In this document: positions 34,638-45,022 of the stretch, piece after piece
Position numbering within the stretch: the first letter of the stretch is position 1
How the letters are laid out: each line of letters opens with the position of its first letter
Source: Microbispora rosea
Lineage (GTDB): Bacteria; Actinomycetota; Actinomycetes; Streptosporangiales; Streptosporangiaceae
Direction: 5' to 3'
Assembly: GCF_900156315.1 (NCBI RefSeq)
Contig: NZ_FTNI01000020.1
Coordinates: 112,534-176,533 of the forward strand
Length of the DNA stretch: 64,000 nt
Made by a program: the position numbers and the translations under genes
Notes under the pieces: generated by a model
Seen by the model: the letters and a program-made list of their open reading frames with translations, nothing else
Told to the model about the DNA's origin: nothing
The model's database searches: none

Positions 34638-34776
34638 CCTGGTAAGGCTAGCTCTGATCTTGGCTCGTGCAGGGCTCGCCGCCGGTGATGGCCGACGGCG
34701 AACTGGAGAACCTGCCGTACCCGCCCGCCCGCCCGCACCGCTCGGCACGCGTCGGCGACTCGGCGCGATCCCGCCG

Positions 34777-35226
34777 CTCGTGCGGGCACGACACCACGAT
34801 CGCTGGTTTCCCCTGACCGTCGCCGAGCAGCACTCCCGCTTCGTCAGCGACGTCCCGGACGGGCACCCGCCCGTGCTGACCCCGCAGTTCGACCAGTGGG
34901 CGTCGGAATGGCTGGCGACCGACCCGGTCTCCGGCGGGGGCAGCACGCCGAGTGTGCGTACTCCCAGCGGGCCACGGGCCGACATGCTCGCCGCGTGGTC
35001 GGGCGATCCGCCCTACGAGCCGGGTCTGATCGAGGCGCCGACCTGCATCGTCCGGGGTGAGTGGGACTCGATGTGCACGGACGAGGATGCCCGCGGCCTG
35101 TTCGCCGCGATCACGTCATCGCCGCTGCGGCAGGACGTCAAGATCAGTGAGGGAGGTCACCTCATGCATCTGGAGTCCGGCCGTCGCGCACTTTACCGCG
35201 CAGCCGCGGGATTCCTGCTCGTGTGA
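34777..35226 (+). pseudogene. 3' remnant of an alpha/beta hydrolase gene
   Basis: The translated frame (LVRARHHDRWFPLTVAEQHS, FVSDVPDGHPPVLTPQFDQW, LIEAPTCIVRGEWDSMCTDE, DVKISEGGHLMHLESGRRAL) matches the C-terminal half of alpha/beta hydrolases, including the acid (GEWD) and the catalytic His (GGHLMH). The N-terminal half with the nucleophile elbow G-x-S-x-G is missing, and upstream sequence in any frame does not supply it. No good start codon is present. The gene is broken; the remaining upstream stretch to 34640 shows no gene. Confidence 0.75.
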
Positions 35227-35539
35227 TCGTCCGCGCCTGGGCTACCGGTCCATCGTGCGGGCCGGGGCGGAGGGCGGCCAGAGCTCTGTTCGACCGGGGC
35301 TGCTCCTGCCTGGGTCTGACAGAGCCAGGCGCGAGCCAACAAGCCGCCACTTCCCTGCGCCTGCTGGCGAGCCTCGCCACCGGGCCCGGGCACGCCGCCG
35401 AACCCGAAGGCCGGGCCGGTCAGGCGGAGCGACGGACGCTGCGGAAGTAGGCGTTGGCCGTGCTCACGCGACCGTGACAGGCAAAGGCCCTTCCGGACGA
35501 CGGACGATCCGTTCCGGAAGGGCCTTCACTTGATCAGAA
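35227..35539. other. Intergenic region before purL
   Basis: About 310 bp between the hydrolase remnant and purL. Apart from the purL terminator near the right end, I see nothing recognisable. Short open frames lack family support. Confidence 0.55.
35484..35526 (-). terminator. purL terminator
   Basis: AAGGCCCTTCCGGA (35484-35497) pairs with TCCGGAAGGGCCTT (35513-35526), a 14-bp stem; an inner CGGA/TCCG pair extends it. It lies 14 bp beyond the purL stop and is followed, on the minus strand, by a short T-poor tail. The same core forms the hairpin at 29276-29313. Confidence 0.75.
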
Positions 35540-37791
<2,252 letters not shown>

Positions 37792-37795
<4 letters not shown>

Positions 37796-38475
37796 GCGTT
37801 CACCAGCCTCTTGAGGATCGAGGTGAAGAAGTGGCGGCCGTCCACGCTCGGCGCGCCGGTCAGCTCCTCGACCGCGTGCTCGGGGTGGGGCATCAGGCCG
37901 ACGATGTTCCCGGCCTCGTTGGTGATCCCGGCGATGTCGTTGAGCGAGCCGTTCGGGTTGCCGCCCGCATAGCGGAAGACCACCCGGCCCTCGCCCTCCA
38001 GCGCCGCCAGCGTGTCCGCGTCGGCCACGTAACGGCCCTCGCCGTGCTTGATCGGCAGCACGATCTCCTGGCCGTCGGTGAAGTCCGCCGTCCACGCCGT
38101 ACGCGTGCTCTCCACGCGGATGCGCTGGTCACGGCAGATGTAGTGGAGACCCTCGTTGCGGGTCAGCGCGCCCGGCAGCAGGTGCGCCTCGCAGAGGATC
38201 TGGAAGCCGTTGCAGGTGCCGAGCACGGGCAGCCCGGCCTGGGCGGCCGGGATGAGCTCGGTCATGAGAGGGGAGAACCGGGAGATCGCCCCGCAGCGAA
38301 GATAGTCGCCGTAGGAGAACCCGCCGGGCAGGAAGACGGCGTCGACTCCCTTGAGGTCGTGATCGGCGTGCCACAGGGGCACCGCCTCCGCTCCGGCCAG
38401 CCGTACGGCTCGCGCGGCGTCCTGGTCGTCGAGTGTTCCGGGGAAGGTGACGACGCCCACCCGGGCAGCGCTCAT
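37792..38475 (-). CDS. purQ: Phosphoribosylformylglycinamidine synthase subunit PurQ (glutaminase)
   Basis: The protein is 227 residues from ATG 38475 ([20 protein letters not shown]). It is a class I glutamine amidotransferase: nucleophile Cys88 in [20 protein letters not shown], and His197/Glu199 in [31 protein letters not shown] is the usual purQ region. It delivers ammonia to PurL. The purL start overlaps its stop by four bases. An upstream ATG at 38553 has no family support. An anti-sigma-type ATPase gene separates it from purS. Confidence 0.96.
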
Positions 38476-38658
38476 GACAGTTTTCCCTCCAAGGGTCCCC
38501 ACCAAGCCGTACGCCACCGTCATCTGGCCGGACGGCGGTCTGTGGCGGTACACCTCAGGGTATCGGAGCCGCCAAATCGGCTCCCCCCGCGGAGGTCACT
38601 TCGGATCACGCGTCACGCCGGGCTTTCCCGGGCCCGGGGTGGGGCGGAGCCGGGGTCC

Positions 38659-39108
38659 TCAGACCCCGGCGAGGTGACGGTCGAGAGTGAGGTGGTGGGC
38701 GATGGCGTCTTCGTCCCAGTCGAGTTCCTTGCACAGGCGCACGGTCGTGCCGCGCCCGGGCGTGATGTCGAACGAGAGGTCGTCCACGACGGCGCGCATG
38801 ATCAGGATGCCCCGGCCGTTCTCGGTCTCGGCCGGCGGGTACTGGCGGGGGATCATGTGCAGCCCCTCGCCTCCGTCGGCGACGCGCAACTCGCAGCGGC
38901 CGTTGCCTATGGTGGCCATGACCTCGTAGCGGTTGGCGGGACCACCGTGCCGTACCGCGTTGGCGCACGCCTCGGACGTGGCCAGGAGTATGTCGGACAC
39001 GCACTCCTCGGTCACCCCGAGAGACCGCAGCGCGTCTCCCACCACTCGGCGAACCATCGGGATGCCGATCGCGTCCCGTGGCATCGCCAATGAGAACTCA
39101 ATGTCCAC
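38659..39108 (-). CDS. HATPase domain protein (anti-sigma factor kinase-like)
   Basis: The protein is 149 residues from GTG 39108, with GGGAGGGG upstream. It is a complete GHKL ATPase of the SpoIIAB/RsbW type: SDILLATSEACANAVRHGGP (N box, with N), ELRVADGGEGLHMIP (G1-like), and NGRGILIMRAVVDDLSFDIT (G2-like) and GTTVRLCKEL. These kinases bind a sigma factor or phosphorylate an antagonist. The gene sits between purS and purQ on the same strand, which is unusual. A STAS-domain candidate partner exists at 2630-2995, but the link is speculative. Confidence 0.88.
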   Translation of the reverse strand: MDIEFSLAMPRDAIGIPMVRRVVGDALRSLGVTEECVSDILLATSEACANAVRHGGPANRYEVMATIGNGRCELRVADGGEGLHMIPRQYPPAETENGRGILIMRAVVDDLSFDITPGRGTTVRLCKELDWDEDAIAHHLTLDRHLAGV

Positions 39109-39282
39109 CGGACCCCTCCCCGGCGTCGAAGGTCACCAAGGTAGGCTTCCCCGATGAATCAGGGCTAACCGCAAAATCACGTTCCCGTTATTCAGCACGC
39201 ACTGGATAGGTGGGTTCGAGACGGACCGATGCCTGATTAGGGGTGGACACGCCGCGGAAATAGGTATGTGAAATGTGTCACT

Positions 39283-39528
39283 TCACCCTTCGACCCGGAT
39301 CGAGAAGTCCTCGATGACGGTGTTCGCGAGCAGGGTTTCGGCCATCTTCCGGACATCCGAAAGCGCGGCCTCGTCGGCCGGGCCGTCCAGCTCCACCTCG
39401 AACCGCTTGCCCTGCCGCACCTCGGAGACGCCGGAGAAGCCGAGTCGCGGCAGCGCCCGCGCGATCGCCTGGCCCTGCGGGTCGAGGATCTCCGGCTTGA
39501 GCATGACGTCGACGATGACGCGCGCCAC
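39283..39528 (-). CDS. purS: Phosphoribosylformylglycinamidine synthase subunit PurS
   Basis: The protein is 81 residues from GTG 39528, preceded by GGAGG at six bases. The sequence VARVIVDVMLKPEILDPQGQ, AIARALPRLGFSGVSEVRQG, KRFEVELDGPADEAALSDVR and KMAETLLANTVIEDFSIRVE is typical PurS. It forms a dimer that bridges PurQ and PurL in FGAM synthase. It is the first gene of the purS/Q/L group, separated from purQ by the HATPase gene, and divergent from the dehydrogenase operon. Confidence 0.95.
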   Translation of the reverse strand: MARVIVDVMLKPEILDPQGQAIARALPRLGFSGVSEVRQGKRFEVELDGPADEAALSDVRKMAETLLANTVIEDFSIRVEG

Positions 39529-39865
39529 GATGTTCCTCCAATTCGAGTGAGGGCCCGCCGATTCGGGAAGGTCGGCCCGTTCGGGGGTCCGTTTGGGGTC
39601 AAGCCTAGTGCCGCCCTGCCGGCTCGCCCCCGACGCGTCTCCCGTTGACGTCGCCCGGCGGTCCGGCGCGGGTGTGGCGTTCCGCAGTCCGGGAATCGGA
39701 GAAGTGTGGACGGGCGGGCCGGGGCTTGCGCTAAGGGGTGTGAGTTCTGCCACGATGTCCACATATGCGCCCGGTCGTCCACCCCAACGACCGTACGCCA
39801 GACGACCCGGCCTTCCTGCGGGGGTGACCCCACCCGCGGGGGCCCGACACGCACAGGAGTGGCAC
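39529..39865. promoter_or_regulatory. Divergent intergenic region between purS and the dehydrogenase operon
   Basis: About 340 bp with no gene. It must hold promoters for purS and E1alpha. I could not identify a clear -35/-10 pair in either direction. AGGAG at 39855-39859 is the ribosome binding site for E1alpha. Confidence 0.5.
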
Positions 39866-40957
39866 GTGACAGCCGACGCCCCTCGTGGTGTAGACGCACC
39901 CCCGGAGCTCGTCCAACTGCTCACCCCCGAAGGGGAGCGGGTCGAGCATCCCGACTACGACATCGAGCTGACCGCGGAGGAGGTCCGCTCCCTCTACCGT
40001 GACCTGGTCCTCGTCCGCCGCATCGATCTGGAGGCCGTCGCGCTCCAGCGGCAGGGCGAGCTCGGCATCTGGGCGTCCCTGCTCGGTCAGGAGGCGGCGC
40101 AGATCGGCTCGGGCCGGGCGCTCACGGACGCCGACATGGCCTTTCCCACCTACCGGGAGCACGGCGTGGCCTGGTGCCGCGACGTCGACCCGGTCAAGCT
40201 GCTCGGCCTCTTCCGCGGCGTGAGCAACGGCGGGTGGGACCCGGCCGAGCACAACTTCCACCTCTACACGATCGTCATCGGCTCCCAGGCCCTGCACGCG
40301 GTCGGCTATGCCATGGGCATCCAGCGCGACGGCGCCGAGGCGGCCACGATCGTCTACTTCGGCGACGGCGCGACCTCCCAGGGCGACGTGAACGAGTCCT
40401 TCATCTGGGCCTCGGTGTTCAACGCCCCCGTCGTGTTCTTCTGCCAGAACAACCAGTGGGCCATCTCCGAGCCGCTGGAGAAGCAGTCGAAGATCCCGCT
40501 CTACAAGAGGGCGTCCGGCTTCGGCTTCCCCGGCATCCGGGTCGACGGCAACGACGTGTTCGCCTGCCTCGCCGTGACCCGCCGGGCGCTCCAGAACGCC
40601 CGCGAGGGGCAGGGGCCGACGATGATCGAGGCCTTCACCTACCGGATGGGCGCGCACACCACCTCCGACGACCCCACCCGCTACCGCCTCGCCGACGAGC
40701 TGGAGGCGTGGAAGCTGAAGGACCCCATCGAGCGGGTCAAGGCCTACCTGTTCAAGAACCAGCTCGCCGACCAGGAGTTCTTCGAGAAGATCGACGCCGA
40801 GGCCGACGCGCTCGGCAAGGACGTGCGAAGCCGGTGCCTGGCGCTGCCCGACCCGCCACCTGGGGCTATCTTTGATCACGTGTACGCCGGCGCCCACCCA
40901 CTCCTCGACGAGGAACGCGAGCAGTACCTGACCTACCTGGCGGGGTTCGAACGATGA
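39866..40957 (+). CDS. 2-oxoacid dehydrogenase E1 component, alpha subunit
   Basis: The protein is 363 residues from GTG 39866, with AGGAG six bases upstream. The TPP-binding region is IVYFGDGATSQGDVNESFIW (G-D-G at 166-168) to FFCQNNQWAIS (N-N at 195-196). LGIWASLLGQEAAQIGSGRA and PTYREHGVAW are also typical. It decarboxylates pyruvate or branched-chain 2-oxoacids with E1beta. Because many actinobacteria use a homodimeric E1 for pyruvate, and a vdh gene is nearby, branched-chain substrates are a real option. Its stop overlaps E1beta by four bases (ATGA). Confidence 0.94.
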   Translation: MTADAPRGVDAPPELVQLLTPEGERVEHPDYDIELTAEEVRSLYRDLVLVRRIDLEAVALQRQGELGIWASLLGQEAAQIGSGRALTDADMAFPTYREHGVAWCRDVDPVKLLGLFRGVSNGGWDPAEHNFHLYTIVIGSQALHAVGYAMGIQRDGAEAATIVYFGDGATSQGDVNESFIWASVFNAPVVFFCQNNQWAISEPLEKQSKIPLYKRASGFGFPGIRVDGNDVFACLAVTRRALQNAREGQGPTMIEAFTYRMGAHTTSDDPTRYRLADELEAWKLKDPIERVKAYLFKNQLADQEFFEKIDAEADALGKDVRSRCLALPDPPPGAIFDHVYAGAHPLLDEEREQYLTYLAGFER

Positions 40958-41928
40958 CCACACTGACACTCGCCAAGGCGTTGAACGAGGGCCTCCGCCG
41001 TTCGATGGAGGACGACCCCAAGGTGCTCGTGATGGGAGAGGACGTCGGCAAGCTCGGCGGCGTCTTCCGCGTCACCGACGGCCTGCAGAAGGACTTCGGC
41101 GAGGACCGCGTGATCGACACGCCGCTCGCCGAGTCGGGCATCATCGGGACGGCGATCGGCCTGGCCCTGCGCGGCTACCGGCCGGTCTGCGAGATCCAGT
41201 TCGACGGGTTCGTGTTCCCGGCCGCCGACCAGATCATCACGCAGCTCGCCAAGATGCCGCTGCGGTCGCTCGGCACGCTGAAGCTGCCGGTCGTCGTGCG
41301 CATCCCCTGCGGCGGCGGCATCGGGGCGGTCGAGCACCACTCGGAGTCGCCCGAGGCGTACTTCACCCACACCGCGGGCCTGCGGGTGGTCGCGTGCTCG
41401 AACCCGGCGGACGCGTACACGATGATCCAGGACGCCGTCCGCTGCGACGACCCGATCATCTTCTTCGAGCCCAAGCGCCGTTACTGGGACAAGGCCGACG
41501 TCGACCTCGCCGCCCCCGGCCTGTCTCTCGACCGCGCCCGCACCGTACGGCAGGGCCGCGACATCACGCTGGTCGCGTACGGGCCGATGGTGAAGACCTG
41601 CTTGGAGGCCGCCGCGGCGGCGGAGGAGGACGGGCGAAGCATCGAGGTCATCGACCTCCGCTCGCTCAACCCCCTCGACGTGGACGTCCTGACCGAGTCC
41701 GTGACGCGGACCGGACGGTGCGTCGTCGCCCACGAGGCCCCCGTCTTCACCGGCTTCGGGGCCGAGCTGGCGGCGCGCATCACCGAGCGCTGCTTCTACA
41801 GCCTGGAGGCGCCGGTGCTGCGGGTCGGCGGGTTCTCCACGCCCTACCCGCCGTCGCGCCTGGAGGACCACTATCTGCCCGACCTCGACCGCGTGCTCGA
41901 CGCCGTTGACCGCTCGTTCGCGTACTGA
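40954..41928 (+). CDS. 2-oxoacid dehydrogenase E1 component, beta subunit
   Basis: The protein is 324 residues (MTTLTLAKALNEGLRRSMED). Typical features are VLVMGEDVGKLGGVFRVTDG, FGEDRVIDTPLAESGIIGTA, FDGFVFPAADQIITQLAKMP, and HHSESPEAYFTHTAGLRVVA. The C-terminal transketolase-like domain has VIDLRSLNPLDVDVLTESV. It pairs with E1alpha to form the alpha2beta2 decarboxylase. It starts within the stop codon of E1alpha and is followed by E2 after 15 bp, so all three are one operon. Confidence 0.94.
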   Translation: MTTLTLAKALNEGLRRSMEDDPKVLVMGEDVGKLGGVFRVTDGLQKDFGEDRVIDTPLAESGIIGTAIGLALRGYRPVCEIQFDGFVFPAADQIITQLAKMPLRSLGTLKLPVVVRIPCGGGIGAVEHHSESPEAYFTHTAGLRVVACSNPADAYTMIQDAVRCDDPIIFFEPKRRYWDKADVDLAAPGLSLDRARTVRQGRDITLVAYGPMVKTCLEAAAAAEEDGRSIEVIDLRSLNPLDVDVLTESVTRTGRCVVAHEAPVFTGFGAELAARITERCFYSLEAPVLRVGGFSTPYPPSRLEDHYLPDLDRVLDAVDRSFAY

Positions 41929-41943
41929 GGGGAGGGACTTCTG

Positions 41944-43353
41944 ATGCTCCGTGAGTTCAGGCTCCCCGACGTGGGCGAGGGGCTGACCGAGGCCGAGATC
42001 GTCAAGTGGCACGTCGCCCCGGGCGACTCGGTGAAGATCAACCAGACGATCGTGGAGATCGAGACGGCCAAGGCCGTCGTCGAGCTGCCCTGTCCGTACG
42101 AGGGCACGGTCTCCGCCCTGATGGTCAGCGAGGGCCAGACCGTGGACGTCGGCGCGCCGATCATCTCGGTCGAGGACGGCGAGGGCGGTCACGGCGCAGG
42201 CGGTGACGGTGCGGACGCGGGCCGCAAGGCGCTGGCGGACGACATGGTGCCGGACGTGCGGAACGCCGCTCCGGCGAAGGAGGAGCGCCAGCCGGTGCTG
42301 GTCGGGTACGGCGTCAAGACGAGCGCCACCCGCCGCCGCCCCCGCAAGCCCGCCGCTCCCGCTCCGGCCACGTCCGCTCCGGCCGCGGCGCCGGTCGTGT
42401 CCGCCCCGCCGGTCGCGCCGGTTCCCCCCGCTCCGGCGCGAGGTGCCGCCGGTCCAGTGCAGGGCAACGGCTCCGCGGCGCCCGTACGGGCGCGAGTCCT
42501 GGCCAAGCCGCCGGTCCGCAAGCTCGCCAAGGACCTCGGCGTCGACCTGACCACCCTCACGGGGACCGGCCCCCAGGGGTCGATCACCCGGGCTGACGTG
42601 GAGGCCGCCCTGGCGGCGCCCGCCCCCGTTGCCGCCGCCTCGCGGTGGGAGGCCGGGGTGCGGGAGGAGCACATCCCGGTCAGGGGGGTCAGGAAGGCGA
42701 CCGCCCAGGCGATGGTGGCCAGCGCGTTCTCGGCCCCGCACGTGACCGAGTGGCTGCAAATCGACGTCACCGAGACGATGGAGGCGGTCCGGCGGCTGCG
42801 TACGCTGCCCGAGTTCGCCGAGGTCAAGGTCTCGCCGCTGCTCCTCGTGGCGAAGGCCCTGATCACCGCGGTGAAGCGGCACCCGTTGGCCAACGCCACG
42901 TGGACCGGTGAGGAGATCGTGGTCAAGCACTACGTGAACCTCGGCATCGCCGCAGCCACCGATCGCGGGCTGATCGTGCCGAACGTCAAGGACGCCGACG
43001 CGATGTCGCTGCCCGAGCTCGCCCTGGCCCTGGGCGAGCTCACCGAGCGGGCGCGGGCCGGCAAGTGCCAGCCCGCCGAGCTGAGCGGCGGCACGATCAC
43101 GATCACGAACGTCGGCGTCTTCGGCGTCGACGCCGGCACGCCGATCCTCAACCCGGGAGAGGTGGCGATCCTCGCCGTGGGCCAGATCAGGGACATGCCC
43201 TGGGTGGTCGACGGGCAGCTGGCGGTCCGCAAGGTCACCACGCTGGCGCTGTCGTTCGACCACCGCGTGGTCGACGGCGAGCTCGGTTCGTACGTCCTGC
43301 GTGACGTCGGCGCCATGCTGGAGGACCCCCTTCGCATGCTGGCCTGGAGCTGA
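41944..43353 (+). CDS. Dihydrolipoamide acyltransferase, E2 component
   Basis: The protein is 469 residues. A single lipoyl domain covers residues of about 1-78, with lipoyl-lysine K43 in [18 protein letters not shown]. An Ala/Pro-rich flexible linker follows to about 180, then the peripheral subunit-binding domain (about 182-222: [40 protein letters not shown]) and the acyltransferase core, ending with the active site [12 protein letters not shown] at about 437-448. It transfers the acyl group to CoA. E3 is not in this window. Confidence 0.95.
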   Translation: MLREFRLPDVGEGLTEAEIVKWHVAPGDSVKINQTIVEIETAKAVVELPCPYEGTVSALMVSEGQTVDVGAPIISVEDGEGGHGAGGDGADAGRKALADDMVPDVRNAAPAKEERQPVLVGYGVKTSATRRRPRKPAAPAPATSAPAAAPVVSAPPVAPVPPAPARGAAGPVQGNGSAAPVRARVLAKPPVRKLAKDLGVDLTTLTGTGPQGSITRADVEAALAAPAPVAAASRWEAGVREEHIPVRGVRKATAQAMVASAFSAPHVTEWLQIDVTETMEAVRRLRTLPEFAEVKVSPLLLVAKALITAVKRHPLANATWTGEEIVVKHYVNLGIAAATDRGLIVPNVKDADAMSLPELALALGELTERARAGKCQPAELSGGTITITNVGVFGVDAGTPILNPGEVAILAVGQIRDMPWVVDGQLAVRKVTTLALSFDHRVVDGELGSYVLRDVGAMLEDPLRMLAWS

Positions 43354-43424
43354 GCGGGGACCGCTCAAGTCGGATGCAAGATCCGAACCAGTGAGGCGCA
43401 AGCTCGGATTCCTACCGTTCGCCT

Positions 43425-43670
43425 GTGATCCTCATACTGAGCGACCGGGAGGACACCACCGTGTGCCGTGTCCTCCCGGAGATCGAGCACTGGGGCGTGC
43501 CCGTGACCTGGTGCGGCAGTGGTGAGTCCGCCGCCAGGTCACGGGTGACCGCGGCCTCCGGAGGCGAGCACCTCCCCCTGGAGATCGATCCGGACGGCGC
43601 GCCGACGCCGGTGGAGAAGCGCGCCGGGCCGCCGGTCAGAGAAGCCGTCGCCGCCTGGCCGGCGGCATGA
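43425..43670 (+). CDS. Small protein resembling the N-terminus of an ATP-grasp peptide maturase
   Basis: The protein is 81 residues from GTG 43425 (VILILSDREDTTVCRVLPEI). The opening, with EHWGVPVTWCGSGESAARSR, resembles the pre-ATP-grasp domain of MvdD/GRASP-type enzymes that modify ribosomal peptides (V-L-I-L-T-x-x-x-D-x-T then R-G-V-P-V). The match ends after about 50 residues. No ATP-grasp catalytic domain follows, so it may be a truncated remnant or a stand-alone domain. The stop overlaps the next gene's ATG by four bases, so they are probably co-translated. This assignment is tentative. Confidence 0.55.
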   Translation: MILILSDREDTTVCRVLPEIEHWGVPVTWCGSGESAARSRVTAASGGEHLPLEIDPDGAPTPVEKRAGPPVREAVAAWPAA

Positions 43671-44386
43671 CCGCCGTGCCGGTGACGGCGTCCGCCGCGG
43701 TCCTCACGGTCGACCGCGTGCGCCTGCGCCTCGCCGAGGCGCTCATGCTGCTGCCCAGGCGGCCGTACGGCGATCGCGACGTCCACGACGAGATCGTCGA
43801 GCAGTGCCTGCTGATGAACGAGACGCTGGAGGACGGCGAGCCCCTCGGCGACGCCGACATCCGGGCCGCCACCGAGGAGTTCCGTGCGGGCCACGGCCTG
43901 CGTGACCGCGCCTCCACGCTGGCCTGGCTGGCGGAGATGTCGCTGTCGGGCGAGCAGTTCGAGGCGTTCATGGCCGGGATCGCGCGGCGGCGGCGCTTCC
44001 GGCGGCGCAAGGAGGCCGAGCTCGCGCCGGGTCACCTCGCGGCCCGCCGCGGCGACTTCGACCGCGTACGCGCGCTGTGGGTGATCGGCTCGCAGCCGGT
44101 GAACGGGGAGTCGCTGCGCGGGGGCGGCCTGGTGGCCTGCGGGGAGGCCGTGGTGACCGTCGGCGAGCGGTGGGCCAGGGACCTGCCCGCGCCCCTGCGC
44201 CGCGCCGCGCACGACACGCTGGTCGGCCCGGTGACGTACGGCGACGGCTATCTGACCGGGATCGTGCTGGAGCGCCGGGCGGGGCGGGACGACCCGGAGA
44301 CGCTGGCCGCGGCGGGGGAGACCGCCTTCGGCGAGTGGCTCGCCGACCGGCGCAGGCGGGCCTCCATCGAGTGGCACTGGCTGTGA
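43667..44386 (+). CDS. Unknown protein, possibly a PpiC-related peptide maturation factor
   Basis: The protein is 239 residues from ATG 43667, in a four-base overlap with the upstream gene. Its middle (ADIRAATEEFRAGHGLRDRA, STLAWLAEMSLSGEQFEAFM, AGIARRRRFRRRKEAELAPG, HLAARRGDFDRVRALWVIGS) resembles the SurA/PpiC-like helical module seen in some peptide maturation proteins, where a helical substrate-binding part leads to a proline isomerase fold. No catalytic motif is obvious. It is cytoplasmic. It follows the dehydrogenase operon on the same strand by about 300 bp including its partner. The family assignment is a hypothesis. Confidence 0.5.
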   Translation: MTAVPVTASAAVLTVDRVRLRLAEALMLLPRRPYGDRDVHDEIVEQCLLMNETLEDGEPLGDADIRAATEEFRAGHGLRDRASTLAWLAEMSLSGEQFEAFMAGIARRRRFRRRKEAELAPGHLAARRGDFDRVRALWVIGSQPVNGESLRGGGLVACGEAVVTVGERWARDLPAPLRRAAHDTLVGPVTYGDGYLTGIVLERRAGRDDPETLAAAGETAFGEWLADRRRRASIEWHWL

Positions 44387-44479
44387 GGACCTGACGGAGG
44401 CGGGCGACGGCCAGGCGCCGGGCATCGGCGGGCCGGCCGTCGCCGCGTCCCGGGTCCGGGGAGACCCCGGGACCTCCCG

Positions 44480-44887
44480 TCAGGCGGCGTCGAGAGCTTT
44501 GGTGATCTTGCGGGCCATGTCGGCCATGGTGGGGCCGGGCTCGCCCTTCTGGGCCCGGGCGGCCGCTTCGACGGCGACGAGGACGGTGCTGCGGAAGTTG
44601 TCGGCCTCGGCCGGCGCCTGCCGCTTGAGCAGGTGCACGGATGCCGTCAGGGCCGGCAGCACACGGTCGGCGAGTTCGGCGACGGACTTGCCGCTCAGGT
44701 CCATGCCCGTCGACTTGTCGGCGAGCACGTGCCCGACGAGGCCGGTCGCCGAGGCAAGGGCGATGGAGCCCTGGGTGGCGACCTTGTGGGGCGAGCCGGT
44801 GGCGCCGGCGGCGGCCAGCAGCGAGACGGCGCCGTAGGCGGCGGTCCGCAGGGTGATCTTGTCCTGGTCGGTGAGGGTGACGGACAT
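44480..44887 (-). CDS. Conserved actinobacterial protein of unknown function
   Basis: The protein is 135 residues: MSVTLTDQDKITLRTAAYGA, VSLLAAAGATGSPHKVATQG, SIALASATGLVGHVLADKST, then VLPALTASVHLLKRQAPAEA, DNFRSTVLVAVEAAARAQKG. I recognise homologues in many Streptomyces and related genomes without a known role. It lacks a signal peptide but has moderately hydrophobic helices. AAAGGA is upstream of the ATG. It is convergent with the gene at 43667-44386. Confidence 0.75.
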   Translation of the reverse strand: MSVTLTDQDKITLRTAAYGAVSLLAAAGATGSPHKVATQGSIALASATGLVGHVLADKSTGMDLSGKSVAELADRVLPALTASVHLLKRQAPAEADNFRSTVLVAVEAAARAQKGEPGPTMADMARKITKALDAA

Positions 44888-45022
44888 GGTCGTGTGGTCC
44901 TTTACATCTGGTGCACGGATGGGGAAGGGGTCCCGCCGGTGCCCGGGAGAGGGCTCGGGGCGGGGCCGAGGGGGCTGAGGGGGCTGGGCTGAGGGCGGGT
45001 CTGCCGCGACGCGGGCCCGGTG

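Noticed and set aside
34582..34776. The upstream part of the open frame continuing to the hydrolase remnant.
   Set aside because: It does not resemble the N-terminal half of the hydrolase and overlaps the opposite aminotransferase start.
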